NCBI GenBank assembly: GCA_035293845.1
Contig: DATGMB010000282.1
Location: 1 to 12,039, forward strand
DNA from: DATGMB01 sp035293845
GTDB taxonomy: Bacteria > Acidobacteriota > Terriglobia > Bryobacterales > Bryobacteraceae
Length of the DNA: 12,039 nt
Direction of reading: 5' to 3'
This document shows, one piece after another, positions 1 through 6,783 of the stretch. Every line of letters begins with the position of its first letter. Position 1 is the stretch's first letter. The notes under the pieces are model-generated. The model searched no databases. It was given only the letters and a program-made list of their open reading frames with translations, and was not told the DNA's origin. The translations under genes were made by a program, and so were the position numbers.

Positions 1-2
1 TG

Positions 3-53
3 AGCGGCGGCTACGATCCTTTCCTACGCGCCGTGCCGGGCATGTTAACATAG
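3..53 (+). CDS. possible C-terminal tail of an upstream gene (partial)
   Basis: The third forward frame is open from the window edge to a TAG at 51-53 and reads SGGYDPFLRAVPGMLT. Its composition is plausible for a protein end, and the GC-rich third positions match the neighbouring genes. With 16 codons this cannot be told from chance. If real, the gene would end 27 bases before the TPR gene and run in the same direction. No family can be assigned. Confidence 0.22.
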   Translation, partial: SGGYDPFLRAVPGMLT

Positions 54-80
54 TATTTCCATCTGATCTCTGAGGTTTTC
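42..80 (+). promoter_or_regulatory. putative -10 element and ribosome binding site for the TPR gene
   Basis: A weak -10-like hexamer TAGTAT lies at 51-56, overlapping the end of the 10-base palindrome ATGTTAACAT (42-51). GAGG at 72-75 sits five bases before the GTG start at 81 and supports that start. I see no convincing -35. The RBS is the better supported of the two. Confidence 0.35.
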
Positions 81-782
81 GTGTCGAGAATTACCCGTAA
101 AGAGTTGAAGACTGACAAGTTCGCACTGGAAGTCGAACAGACAGTCGATTTTTTTGAACAGCACCGGCAGGAGATTGTCCGGTACGGCGGGATCGCGCTG
201 GCCGTGGCGCTGCTGATCGTAGGATATACCTTCTATGCGCGGCATCAGCATACGAAACGGGAAGCAGCGCTGTACCATGCGATTCAGGTCGAGGAGGCGC
301 CGGTAGGGCCTCCAACGCCCGGTGTGAATTTCAATTTTCCCACCCAGGAAGCCAAGGACCAGGTCGCGCTGAAGGAGTTCTCGGACGTGCATAGCGCGTG
401 GCCGGGCTCCGCCGAAGGCCAGATCGCCGCATATTACCTTGGCTCCATCTATGCCGATGAGGGCAAGATGGCGGAAGCCGAGAAGGCCTTCAAGGAAGTG
501 GCGGATAAGGGCAACGATCAATACGCCGCACTCGCCAAGCTTTCGCTGGCCCAGATTTATTTCGCGGACGGCCGCGACGGCCAGGGCCAGGCAATCCTGC
601 AGAGCTTGATCGACCACCCCAGCATCTTCGTTTCGAAGGAGCAGGCGCAGATCACGCTGGCGCGGCATCTGCTGACGAAGAAGCCGGCCGAAGCCCGCAA
701 GATCCTGGACCAGCTTCGCGGCCAGCCGGGCGCCGTGGGGCAGACGGCGGTGAGTCTGTACACGCAACTGCCGCCGCAGTAG
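81..782 (+). CDS. membrane-anchored tetratricopeptide-repeat protein (YfgM/TPR_21-like)
   Basis: This 233-residue protein starts at GTG with GAGG five bases upstream. A charged cytoplasmic N-terminus (residues 1-34) is followed by one transmembrane helix (about 35-52, rich in A, L, V and I) and then an extracytoplasmic region. That region holds helix-turn-helix repeats at about 112-145 (note the YYLGSIYADEGKMAEAEKAF stretch) and 148-180, with weaker repeats to about 212. One N-terminal helix plus C-terminal TPRs is the layout of YfgM, an ancillary SecYEG/periplasmic chaperone partner in Enterobacteria. Here that role is only an analogy. The protein presumably acts as a scaffold on the outer face of the inner membrane. 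The dGTPase-family gene follows after 12 bases, so the two are probably cotranscribed, though no functional link is evident. The segment 73-100 is Pro/Asn-rich and probably a linker. Confidence 0.85.
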   Translation: MSRITRKELKTDKFALEVEQTVDFFEQHRQEIVRYGGIALAVALLIVGYTFYARHQHTKREAALYHAIQVEEAPVGPPTPGVNFNFPTQEAKDQVALKEFSDVHSAWPGSAEGQIAAYYLGSIYADEGKMAEAEKAFKEVADKGNDQYAALAKLSLAQIYFADGRDGQGQAILQSLIDHPSIFVSKEQAQITLARHLLTKKPAEARKILDQLRGQPGAVGQTAVSLYTQLPPQ

Positions 783-794
783 GCAGCGCCGATC

Positions 795-1916
795 ATGCTG
801 GCGCGCCTGCGGTTCCCCGTGGAGCGGAGCCGGGGACGATGTTACCCTGAACCCGAACACCCGTATCGCAACGCCTTCCAGCGGGACCGCGATCGCGTCA
901 TCCATTCGCGCGCTTTTCGCCGCCTGGAAGCCAAGACCCAGGTATTCGCGCCGGATCTCTCCGACCACTTTCGCAACCGCCTGACCCACACGATCGAGGT
1001 GGCGCAGATTGCCCGCACGGCGGCCGCCGTGCTGGGACTCGATGAAAGCCTGACCGAGGCTCTGGCGCTGGCCCACGATATCGGCCACCCGCCGTTCGCT
1101 CATGCCGGCGAGGAGGAATTGAACCGGCAGATGGCGCGCTTCGGCGATTCGTTCGACCACAACTTCCACGCCCTCCGCATCGTGGAGCGCTTCGAGCAGC
1201 GGTACCCGCGATTCCCCGGCCTGAATCTCTCCTTCGAGGTGCGGGAAGGCATCCTCAAGCATTCCCGCGATTTTGCGCCCGGCGAGAGCGCGGCCGCCGA
1301 ACCATACCTGCCCGGACTCCGGCCTCCGCTTGAGGCCCAGTTGATCGACCTGGCCGACGAGATCGCCTACAACACCGCGGACCTGGATGATGGCCTCGCC
1401 GCCGGCTTGTTGGAGATTGACGACGCCGCTTCTGCCGTGCCGCAGTTTGCCCGCATCCTGGAGGCGGTCGAAACGCAGTTTCCGGGCGCGGCGCCCCGGG
1501 AGCAGTTCTACGAATGCCTGCGCAGCCTGGTGGACCACCTCGTATCGGGACTGCTCGAAGGCACTGCCGAGGCGGCGCGCCAGGCTGGGGCGGAGAGCGT
1601 CGATGACGTGCGGGCATTTCCGCGGCGTCTGGCAGTCTTCACCCAGGAAGCCGCAGCGACCAGCGCGGCGCTCAAGCGCTTCCTCCACGCGCGCGTCTAT
1701 GCTTCCCCAGTGCTCAACCAGGACCGCCGCCGCTCGATGGCCGGCGTGGCCGACCTGTTCGAGTATTTCGTGGCGGATCCCGAGCGGCTGCCCGAACCCT
1801 ACCGCAGCCAGACGGCTTCGGAGCCGCCCCACCGTGTGGTTTGCGACTACATCGCCGGTATGACCGATGGCTTCTTCCGGCGCACCTACGAGCAGACGCT
1901 GGGGGGCGTCGCGTAG
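795..1916 (+). CDS. dgt: deoxyguanosinetriphosphate triphosphohydrolase-like HD protein
   Basis: This 373-residue cytoplasmic enzyme of the dGTPase family would hydrolyse a dNTP to the deoxynucleoside plus triphosphate, affecting dNTP pools. The HD metal site is complete: H65 (NRLTHT), H94-D95 (LAHDIGHPPFAHAGE) and D188 (DLADEIAYNTADLDDG). The N-terminal NAFQRDRDRVIHSRAFRRLE stretch (27-46) and C-terminal RVVCDYIAGMTDGF are family signatures. The length and the short form lacking the E. coli insertions fit the dGTPase-like subfamily common outside Enterobacteria, where the preferred nucleotide varies and is not readable from sequence. The ATG at 795 has no strong Shine-Dalgarno, and its position 12 bases after the TPR stop suggests translation within a shared transcript. 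It converges with the small gene at 1921 with only four bases between the stops and no terminator hairpin. Confidence 0.93.
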   Translation: MLARLRFPVERSRGRCYPEPEHPYRNAFQRDRDRVIHSRAFRRLEAKTQVFAPDLSDHFRNRLTHTIEVAQIARTAAAVLGLDESLTEALALAHDIGHPPFAHAGEEELNRQMARFGDSFDHNFHALRIVERFEQRYPRFPGLNLSFEVREGILKHSRDFAPGESAAAEPYLPGLRPPLEAQLIDLADEIAYNTADLDDGLAAGLLEIDDAASAVPQFARILEAVETQFPGAAPREQFYECLRSLVDHLVSGLLEGTAEAARQAGAESVDDVRAFPRRLAVFTQEAAATSAALKRFLHARVYASPVLNQDRRRSMAGVADLFEYFVADPERLPEPYRSQTASEPPHRVVCDYIAGMTDGFFRRTYEQTLGGVA

Positions 1917-1920
1917 CCGG

Positions 1921-2076
1921 TCAGTCCGATTCCACGACGGTGTAGTTCGAGAGCTCGGCTTCGCGCACGCCGTAGATCTTCATGAGCTGGCGGCGGATCA
2001 GGGCGGCGATGCGCTCTGGCGTTTCGTCGGGATCGTGCTCCACCTCCACTTTGAAGAACAGGTTGGTGCGGCTCAT
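1921..2076 (-). CDS. small conserved-looking protein of unknown function (51 aa)
   Basis: I do not recognise a named family. The predicted product starts at ATG 2076 (MSRTNLFFKVEVEHDPDETP...) and ends in NYTVVESD. The pattern looks like a compact strand-helix-strand fold: an alternating hydrophobic strand (NLFFKVEVEH), an amphipathic helix (about 18-36, ERIAALIRRQLMKIYGV) and a second strand (AELSNYTVV). It is acidic at both ends and has no signal peptide or transmembrane segment, so it is probably cytoplasmic. A TTG at 2103 would add nine residues of poor composition (NGACCNRA), so I prefer the ATG. AGAG just before the ATG is a weak RBS, and TATGAT (minus strand, 2108-2103) is a candidate -10. 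It fills the gap between dgt (four bases away) and the divergent cytochrome operon. Nothing else occupies this gap in a credible frame. Confidence 0.65.
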   Translation of the reverse strand: MSRTNLFFKVEVEHDPDETPERIAALIRRQLMKIYGVREAELSNYTVVESD

Positions 2077-2115
2077 AGCTCTATTGCAGCACGCTCCGTT
2101 CAATCATAACGGGCA

Positions 2116-2121
2116 TATAAT
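2116..2121 (+). promoter_or_regulatory. perfect -10 box (TATAAT), leaderless start of the cytochrome operon
   Basis: TATAAT lies seven bases before the ATG at 2129, and no Shine-Dalgarno sequence lies between them. With normal geometry, transcription would start at about 2128, giving a leaderless mRNA. No -35 match is seen at 15-18 bases. The element lies in the 52-base divergent gap shared with the small gene at 1921-2076. Confidence 0.5.
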
Positions 2122-2128
2122 ATTTGCC

Positions 2129-4639
2129 ATGATCAGAGCCAGGGCTGCGTGGGCCCTGCTGTTCCCCGGCCTCATTGTCTACGGCCAAACGCCTCCCGAT
2201 TACACCCGCGACGTCCAGCCGCTGCTCGAAAAGCGCTGCTATATGTGCCACGGGCCGCAGCAGCAGATGAGCGGGCTGCGGCTCGATCAGCAGGCTTCCG
2301 CGGCGCGCGTCATCGAGCCAGGCCACGCGGCGCAGAGCCGCCTGATCCAGATGGTCTCGGGCACGGAGAAGAAGGTGATGCCGCCGGTCGGCGAACGGCT
2401 CACCACCGCGCAGATCGCGATGCTCCGCGCCTGGATCGACGCCGGCGCCAAGTGGCCCGCGTCCGCGGCCGCTCCCGCCGTCCACTGGTCGTTCCGGAAA
2501 ATCCAGCGGCCGGAAGTCCCTGCCGTCCGCGACCGCGCCTGGCCGCGCAACGCCATCGACAATTTCGTGCTCGCCAAACTCGACGCCGAGGGCATCGCCC
2601 CGTCGCCCGAAGCCGGCAAGGCAACGCTGCTGCGCCGCGTCAGCCTGGATTTGACGGGGCTGCCGCCAACGCCGCAGGAACTGGACGCCTTCCTGCAGGA
2701 CAACCGTCCGGATGCCTACGAGCGCGCGGTCGATCGCCTGCTGGCCTCGCCCCATTACGGCGAAAAGTGGGCGCGCTACTGGCTCGACCTCGCCCGCTAC
2801 GCCGATAGCGACGGCTACGAAAAGGATCGCTCGCGGCCGTGGGCCTGGCGCTGGCGGAACTGGGTCATCGATGCGTTCAACCGCGACATGCCGTACGACG
2901 AGTTCACCGTCGAGCAACTCGCCGGCGATCTGCTGCCCGATAAGACCATCGACACACTCGTCGCCACCGGCTTTAACCGCAACACGCTGACAAACCGCGA
3001 AGGCGGCACCGACCCCGAGCAGTTCCGCGACGAGCAGGTGCTCGACCGCGCCGCCACGCTCGGCACGGTGTGGCTGGGGCTCACCGTCGGCTGCGCGCAG
3101 TGCCACAACCACAAATTCGACCCCGTCAGCCAGAAGGAGTTCTACCAGCTCACGGCTTTCTTCAACACGCAGGAAGAGGTCAACATCCCCGCGCCGCTCC
3201 CCGGCGAAGCGGGTCCGTATCTGGCGGCCCGGCCCGCCTATGACGAACGCCGCCGCGCGCTGCTGATGGAATATCACATTCCGGAGAATCAGGCGGACTG
3301 GGAGGACAAACTGCGGTACGCCGCGCTGCACCCCGGCGAGCACGACGACTGGACGTTCGCTTACGGCGAGTTCACCCACAACGTCGACAACGCCCGCAAG
3401 GTGCTCTTCAAGCCCTGGACCGAGCGCAGCGAGTGGCAGCAGAACCAGATGACCGATTACTTCCTCAGCTCGTGCGGCAATCTGTATCCCAAGCAGCACT
3501 GCGCCGATCTCAATCTGGGGGAGCTGCGCAAGAAGCTGAACGAAGCCGCCGCGAGTTTGCCGCCGTTCGCGTGGGCGCCGGTGCTGCTCGAAAGCGATAC
3601 TCCGCCGAAGACCTACATCCACATCAAGGGCGATTGGCGGGAGCACGGTGATGAGGTCCACCCCGATACGCTCGCGGTGCTGCCGCCGCTTCCGCCCGGC
3701 GCGCCGCATACCCGGCTGACGCTGGCGCGATGGCTCGTCTCGCCCGACAATCCGCTGACCGCGCGCGTCGCCGTCAACCGGCTCTGGCAGGAGCTCTTCG
3801 GCCGCGGAATCGTCCGTACTTCGGAAGACTTCGGCACGCAGGGCGACCCGCCGACCCATCCCGAGCTGCTCGACTGGCTGGCCTCCGAATACATGGCCCG
3901 TGGCTGGAGCACCAAGCAGATGATCCGCCTGATGGTGACCTCCGCCACGTACCGCCAGTCATCGAACGCGCGGCCGGAGCTGGTATCGCGCGATCCCGAT
4001 AACGCGCTGCTCGCGCGCCAGGCGCGGCTGCGCGTGCCGGCCGAGATGGTGCGCGATGAATCGCTGTTTGCGGCCGGGCTGCTCGATCTGCGGATCGGCG
4101 GCGCCAGCGTCCGCCCGCCGCAGCCCAAGGGCGTTGCCGAGCTTTCCTACGCGGGCTCGGTCAAGTGGGTCGAATCCACCGGGGCCGACCGCTACCGCCG
4201 GGGGTTGTACATCCATTTTCAGCGCACCACGCCCTACCCGCAGCTCATGAATTTCGACGCCCCGAACGCCAATCTCTCCTGCACGCGCCGCGAGCGCACC
4301 GATACGCCGCTGCAGGCGCTCAATCTGCTCAACGACCCGGTATTTGTCGAGGCTGCGCAGGGCATGGCGTTCCGCATCCTCCGCGAAGCTCCGGCGGGCT
4401 TCCGCCAGCGCCTGAATTACGCGATGCGCATGACCGTGGCGCGCGACGCGACCGCGCAGGAGGCCGAGCGCCTCGGCCGCTATTACGATGACACGCTGCG
4501 CCGCCTGGCGAGCGACGGCAATACCGCGGAAGCGCTCTTCCCCAATCGCATCGAGGGCGTGCCGCAGACCGAGGCCGCCGCCTGGGTCGAGCTGAGCCGC
4601 GTCCTGCTCAACCTGGACGAATTCATCACGAGGGAGTAG
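2129..4639 (+). CDS. exported PSCyt1-DUF1549-DUF1553 (planctomycete-type cytochrome c/PSD1) protein
   Basis: The chosen start (ATG 2129) gives 836 residues and places a short Sec signal peptide at the N-terminus (arginines at 3 and 5, hydrophobic AWALLFPGLIVYG, cleavage probably near 19-20). The frame is open further upstream, but that sequence overlaps the small gene and would bury the signal. Domains in order: a planctomycete-type cytochrome c domain with heme site CYMCH at 37-41 and probable axial Met M84 (VMPP); DUF1549/PSCyt2 at about 137-345, including a second CxxCH, CAQCH, at 322-326 followed by NHKFDP; a variable linker; and DUF1553/PSD1 at about 528-810, with LARWLVSPDNPLTARVAVNR and the conserved CTRRERTDTPLQALNLLND segment starting at C718. 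The family is abundant in Planctomycetota, Verrucomicrobiota and Solibacter-like Acidobacteriota, often beside a DUF1501 gene as here. Its reaction is not established. Redox activity outside the cytoplasmic membrane is the reasonable inference. Confidence 0.92.
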   Translation: MIRARAAWALLFPGLIVYGQTPPDYTRDVQPLLEKRCYMCHGPQQQMSGLRLDQQASAARVIEPGHAAQSRLIQMVSGTEKKVMPPVGERLTTAQIAMLRAWIDAGAKWPASAAAPAVHWSFRKIQRPEVPAVRDRAWPRNAIDNFVLAKLDAEGIAPSPEAGKATLLRRVSLDLTGLPPTPQELDAFLQDNRPDAYERAVDRLLASPHYGEKWARYWLDLARYADSDGYEKDRSRPWAWRWRNWVIDAFNRDMPYDEFTVEQLAGDLLPDKTIDTLVATGFNRNTLTNREGGTDPEQFRDEQVLDRAATLGTVWLGLTVGCAQCHNHKFDPVSQKEFYQLTAFFNTQEEVNIPAPLPGEAGPYLAARPAYDERRRALLMEYHIPENQADWEDKLRYAALHPGEHDDWTFAYGEFTHNVDNARKVLFKPWTERSEWQQNQMTDYFLSSCGNLYPKQHCADLNLGELRKKLNEAAASLPPFAWAPVLLESDTPPKTYIHIKGDWREHGDEVHPDTLAVLPPLPPGAPHTRLTLARWLVSPDNPLTARVAVNRLWQELFGRGIVRTSEDFGTQGDPPTHPELLDWLASEYMARGWSTKQMIRLMVTSATYRQSSNARPELVSRDPDNALLARQARLRVPAEMVRDESLFAAGLLDLRIGGASVRPPQPKGVAELSYAGSVKWVESTGADRYRRGLYIHFQRTTPYPQLMNFDAPNANLSCTRRERTDTPLQALNLLNDPVFVEAAQGMAFRILREAPAGFRQRLNYAMRMTVARDATAQEAERLGRYYDDTLRRLASDGNTAEALFPNRIEGVPQTEAAAWVELSRVLLNLDEFITRE

Positions 4640-4641
4640 TC

Positions 4642-6075
4642 ATGGACCGCGAGGAGTTCCTGAAGATCCAAACCCGCCGCAGCTTTTTCCAGCAGTGCGC
4701 CGGCGGGATCGGCATCATCGCTCTCGCCGAGCTGTTGGCCGCCGAAGGCCGCGCCGCGGCGCCCGAGGTCAATCCGCTCGCGCCCAAAAAGCCGCACTTC
4801 CCGGCGAAGGCGAAGAACGTCATCTTCATGTTCATGGAAGGCGGCCCGAGCCAGCTCGACCTCTTCGACCCCAAGCCCGAATTGCAGAAATGGAGCGGTA
4901 AGCCGCTGCCGCCGTCCATGACGAAAGACCTGCGCCTCGCTTTCACCAAGCCCAATGCGGCGGTCCTCGCCAGCCCCCGCACCTTCCAGCGCTACGGCAA
5001 AAGCGGCATCGAGTTTTCCGACTACATCCCGCACATCGGCTCCTGTGCCGACGACCTCTGCCTGGTCCGCGGGATGTATACCGACGCGTTCAACCACCAC
5101 CCCGGCCAGTTGCTGCTGTTCGGCGGCAGCATCCAGGTGGGGCGCCCAACCATGGGCGCGTGGGTGCTCTACGGGCTCGGCAGCGAATCGCAGAATCTGC
5201 CAGGCTTCGTCGTGCTCAGCTCCGGCACGGGCACGAGCGGCGGCACGTCGAACTGGTCGAGCGGCTTTCTCCCTTCCACATACCAGGGCGTGGTCTTCCG
5301 CAGTTCCGGCGACCCGGTGCTCTATCTCTCGAATCCGTCCGGCATCACGCGCGAGATGCAGCGCGCCTCGCTCGACGTGCTCAAGGACCTCAACGAGGAG
5401 CACTACGCCGCGACCGGCGACCTCGAAATCGCTTCCCGCATCTCCTCGTACGAGCTGGCGTTCCGCATGCAGGCGGCGGCGCCCGAGCTGCTCGATTTCT
5501 CCAAGGAATCGCCCGAGACGCTCGAAATGTACGGCGTGAATCGCGAGAATAGCCGCCAGTTCGCCACCAACTGCCTGCTTGCCCGCCGCATGGTGGAGCG
5601 CGGCGTGCGCTTCGTCATGCTCACGCATGCGAGTTGGGACGACCATACCGACCTCAATCGCAAGCTGAAGAAGAACTGCGACATCGCCGACCAGCCGACC
5701 GCCGCGCTCATCAAAGACCTGAAGCAGCGCGGGCTGCTCGAAAACACGCTGGTGGTGTGGGGCGGGGAATTCGGCAGAACGCCGATGGTCGAGATCCGCG
5801 ACCCGCGCGATGCCAACAACGCCGGCCGCGACCATCATCCGCTCGCCTATAGCCTCTTCCTGGCGGGCGGCGGCATCCGGGGCGGCACGGTGGTCGGCAA
5901 GACCGACGACCTGTGCATGAACGTGACCGAGGACAAGGTGCACGTCCACGACTTGCAGGCGACCATCCTTCACTGCCTCGGCCTGGATCACACGCGGCTT
6001 ACCTATCACCACATGGGGCGCGATTTCCGGCTGACGGACGTGGCGGGGAACGTGGTGCAGAAGATGCTGGCGTAG
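4642..6075 (+). CDS. Tat-exported DUF1501 protein (alkaline-phosphatase-like fold)
   Basis: This 477-residue protein starts two bases after the DUF1553 stop, with GGGAG just upstream, so it is translationally close-coupled to it. A twin-arginine signal (TRRSFF at 11-16, hydrophobic 21-33, cleavage probably after RAAA at 40) implies export in folded form, often with a bound cofactor. The mature part matches DUF1501, a sulfatase/alkaline-phosphatase-superfamily-like family: NVIFMFMEGGPSQLDLFDPKP (59-79, the first strand with an acidic residue at the usual metal site), an Asp/His-rich segment THASWDDHTDL (328-338), GGEFGRTP (374-381) and GRDHHP (395-400) as likely metal ligands, and a C-terminal HDLQATILHCLGLDH. 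It contains no sulfatase C/S-x-P-x-R site. The substrate is unknown. The standing genomic pairing with DUF1553 proteins suggests one extracytoplasmic process. Length is normal and the gene is intact. Confidence 0.92.
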   Translation: MDREEFLKIQTRRSFFQQCAGGIGIIALAELLAAEGRAAAPEVNPLAPKKPHFPAKAKNVIFMFMEGGPSQLDLFDPKPELQKWSGKPLPPSMTKDLRLAFTKPNAAVLASPRTFQRYGKSGIEFSDYIPHIGSCADDLCLVRGMYTDAFNHHPGQLLLFGGSIQVGRPTMGAWVLYGLGSESQNLPGFVVLSSGTGTSGGTSNWSSGFLPSTYQGVVFRSSGDPVLYLSNPSGITREMQRASLDVLKDLNEEHYAATGDLEIASRISSYELAFRMQAAAPELLDFSKESPETLEMYGVNRENSRQFATNCLLARRMVERGVRFVMLTHASWDDHTDLNRKLKKNCDIADQPTAALIKDLKQRGLLENTLVVWGGEFGRTPMVEIRDPRDANNAGRDHHPLAYSLFLAGGGIRGGTVVGKTDDLCMNVTEDKVHVHDLQATILHCLGLDHTRLTYHHMGRDFRLTDVAGNVVQKMLA

Positions 6076-6081
6076 GGTGGC

Positions 6082-6512
6082 TCAGGCCAGCAGAATGCTT
6101 CCCGGGCTGCGCCGGGCGAGGGCGCGGTCGAAGGTGACGACGTGGCCCGGCGCATGCTCCGCGAATGCAAGGAGATACGCGTCCGCCCATAGCTTAGGAG
6201 AAGCCGCTTTCGACATCGCGGCGATGCGAAAGCTGTCATCCAGGTCAGGTGGCTCCAGAACAAACATCACTCGGACGTCTTCGAAAAGCCTGTCATACGC
6301 CTCCCATGCGCGTTCCATGGATAATGGGTTGCCGAACGTGGCCGCCGGGGTCGTCAGAAGCCTCAGTACGGAGAGTTGCGTGAGACGGCAGAACCCAATG
6401 ACGGTAGAGCGATTGCTGTCCCACCATGCTTTCGCGCAGAGCTCCGGTGTACGTGATCGGCAATGAGCAGCGCCAGCCAGACGTTGACATCAGGGAAACT
6501 CGATGAGGTCAT
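6082..6512 (-). pseudogene. vapC: VapC-family PIN-domain ribonuclease toxin, frameshifted
   Basis: The gene starts at ATG 6512, overlapping the antitoxin end by 23 bases, and opens as MTSSSFPDVNVWLALLIADH with the first PIN-domain Asp (D8). At about 6431-6426 the frame changes. The start frame runs on through unrelated residues to a TGA at 6365-6363, about 49 residues in all. The shifted frame resumes as WWDSNRSTVIGFCRLTQLSV and runs to the natural stop at 6082, including SPKLWADAYLLAFA and VVTFDRAL with the remaining acidic site residues. The whole locus is 431 bases, one short of a multiple of three. Dropping two bases (CA at 6428-6427) restores HRSSARK-WWDS, the spacing I recall for this PIN subfamily, so a two-base insertion explains it as well as a one-base loss. 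An active VapC cleaves RNA, often tRNA. This copy should be inactive unless frameshifting or a sequencing error is involved. Confidence 0.85.
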
Positions 6513-6744
6513 ATATTTGCTCGTTCGTCAGGTCGAAGGGCTTTCCGAACGAGGGCACAATGGGCGGATCGAGGGCCAGCCGGCGCTTCGGACGCGGTCG
6601 TTGGGCTTCTGCGACCACCTTCTCAATCCCGTTCAGAATGAGCTGCCGCGCGGAGCAGCCCTGGCGGGCGGCGGCTTCACGCAGCTTGCGGTGCAACGGC
6701 CGCGGGATATCCACGCTGGTCCGAACCGACTCGGCGTGCTTCAC
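6490..6744 (-). CDS. vapB: ribbon-helix-helix antitoxin of a VapBC-type module
   Basis: This 84-residue protein starts at GTG 6744. Residues 7-45 (VRTSVDIPRPLHRKLREAAA, then GCSARQLILNGIEKVVAEA) form a ribbon-helix-helix DNA-binding domain: one short strand and two helices, which would dimerise and bind an operator. The C-terminal half (about 50-84, RRLALDPPIVPSFGKPFDLT then EQIYDLIEFP) is proline-rich, fits a flexible toxin-binding tail, and ends inside the toxin start region. The antitoxin would neutralise VapC and repress its own promoter. A perfect inverted repeat lies 19 bases upstream of the start. GGAG is present but only one base before the GTG, too close for a normal RBS. The frame is intact although the toxin is broken, so the antitoxin may persist as a repressor or as protection against related toxins. 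Confidence 0.85.
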   Translation of the reverse strand: MKHAESVRTSVDIPRPLHRKLREAAARQGCSARQLILNGIEKVVAEAQRPRPKRRLALDPPIVPSFGKPFDLTNEQIYDLIEFP

Positions 6745-6763
6745 ACTCCGAGTCTGGCACGCC

Positions 6764-6779
6764 TGACTTATTTAAGTCA
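6764..6779. promoter_or_regulatory. perfect inverted repeat, probable antitoxin operator/promoter
   Basis: TGACTTATTTAAGTCA consists of two perfect 7-base arms around a TT centre, in otherwise GC-rich DNA. It lies between the CHAT gene stop (6784) and the antitoxin GTG (6744). On the minus strand it contains TTAAAT/TAAATA, which could serve as a -10 (predicted transcription start at about 6762), and TTGACT at 6780-6775, which resembles a -35. RHH antitoxins usually bind such palindromes, so autorepression is the natural reading. As an RNA hairpin it is short and AU-rich without a U-tract, so it is a poor terminator. Confidence 0.55.
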
Positions 6780-6783
6780 AACC

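Noticed and set aside
45..1832. 595-codon open frame on the minus strand opposite the TPR and dGTPase genes
   Set aside because: It spans two well-supported genes and their gap, has no recognisable domain, and is Arg/Gly/Leu-rich in the way opposite-strand shadows of GC-rich genes are.
1982..2128. Upstream extension of the cytochrome frame by 49 codons
   Set aside because: It overlaps the small minus-strand gene, covers the TATAAT box and places the signal peptide internally.
2081..3859. 592-codon minus-strand frame opposite the cytochrome/DUF1549 gene
   Set aside because: It shadows a gene with clear heme motifs and conserved domains. Its own product has repetitive Arg/Val/Glu composition and no motif.
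4483..6012. 509-codon minus-strand frame opposite the DUF1501 gene
   Set aside because: Same reasoning: the plus-strand frame carries the Tat signal and family motifs, and the minus-strand frame carries none.
6082..6783. A new defence island built from the toxin-antitoxin pair and the CHAT gene
   Set aside because: CHAT proteins occur in some immune systems, but this one is predicted to be secreted, the toxin is broken, and no nucleic-acid-sensing or nuclease partner is present. Adjacency alone is too little.
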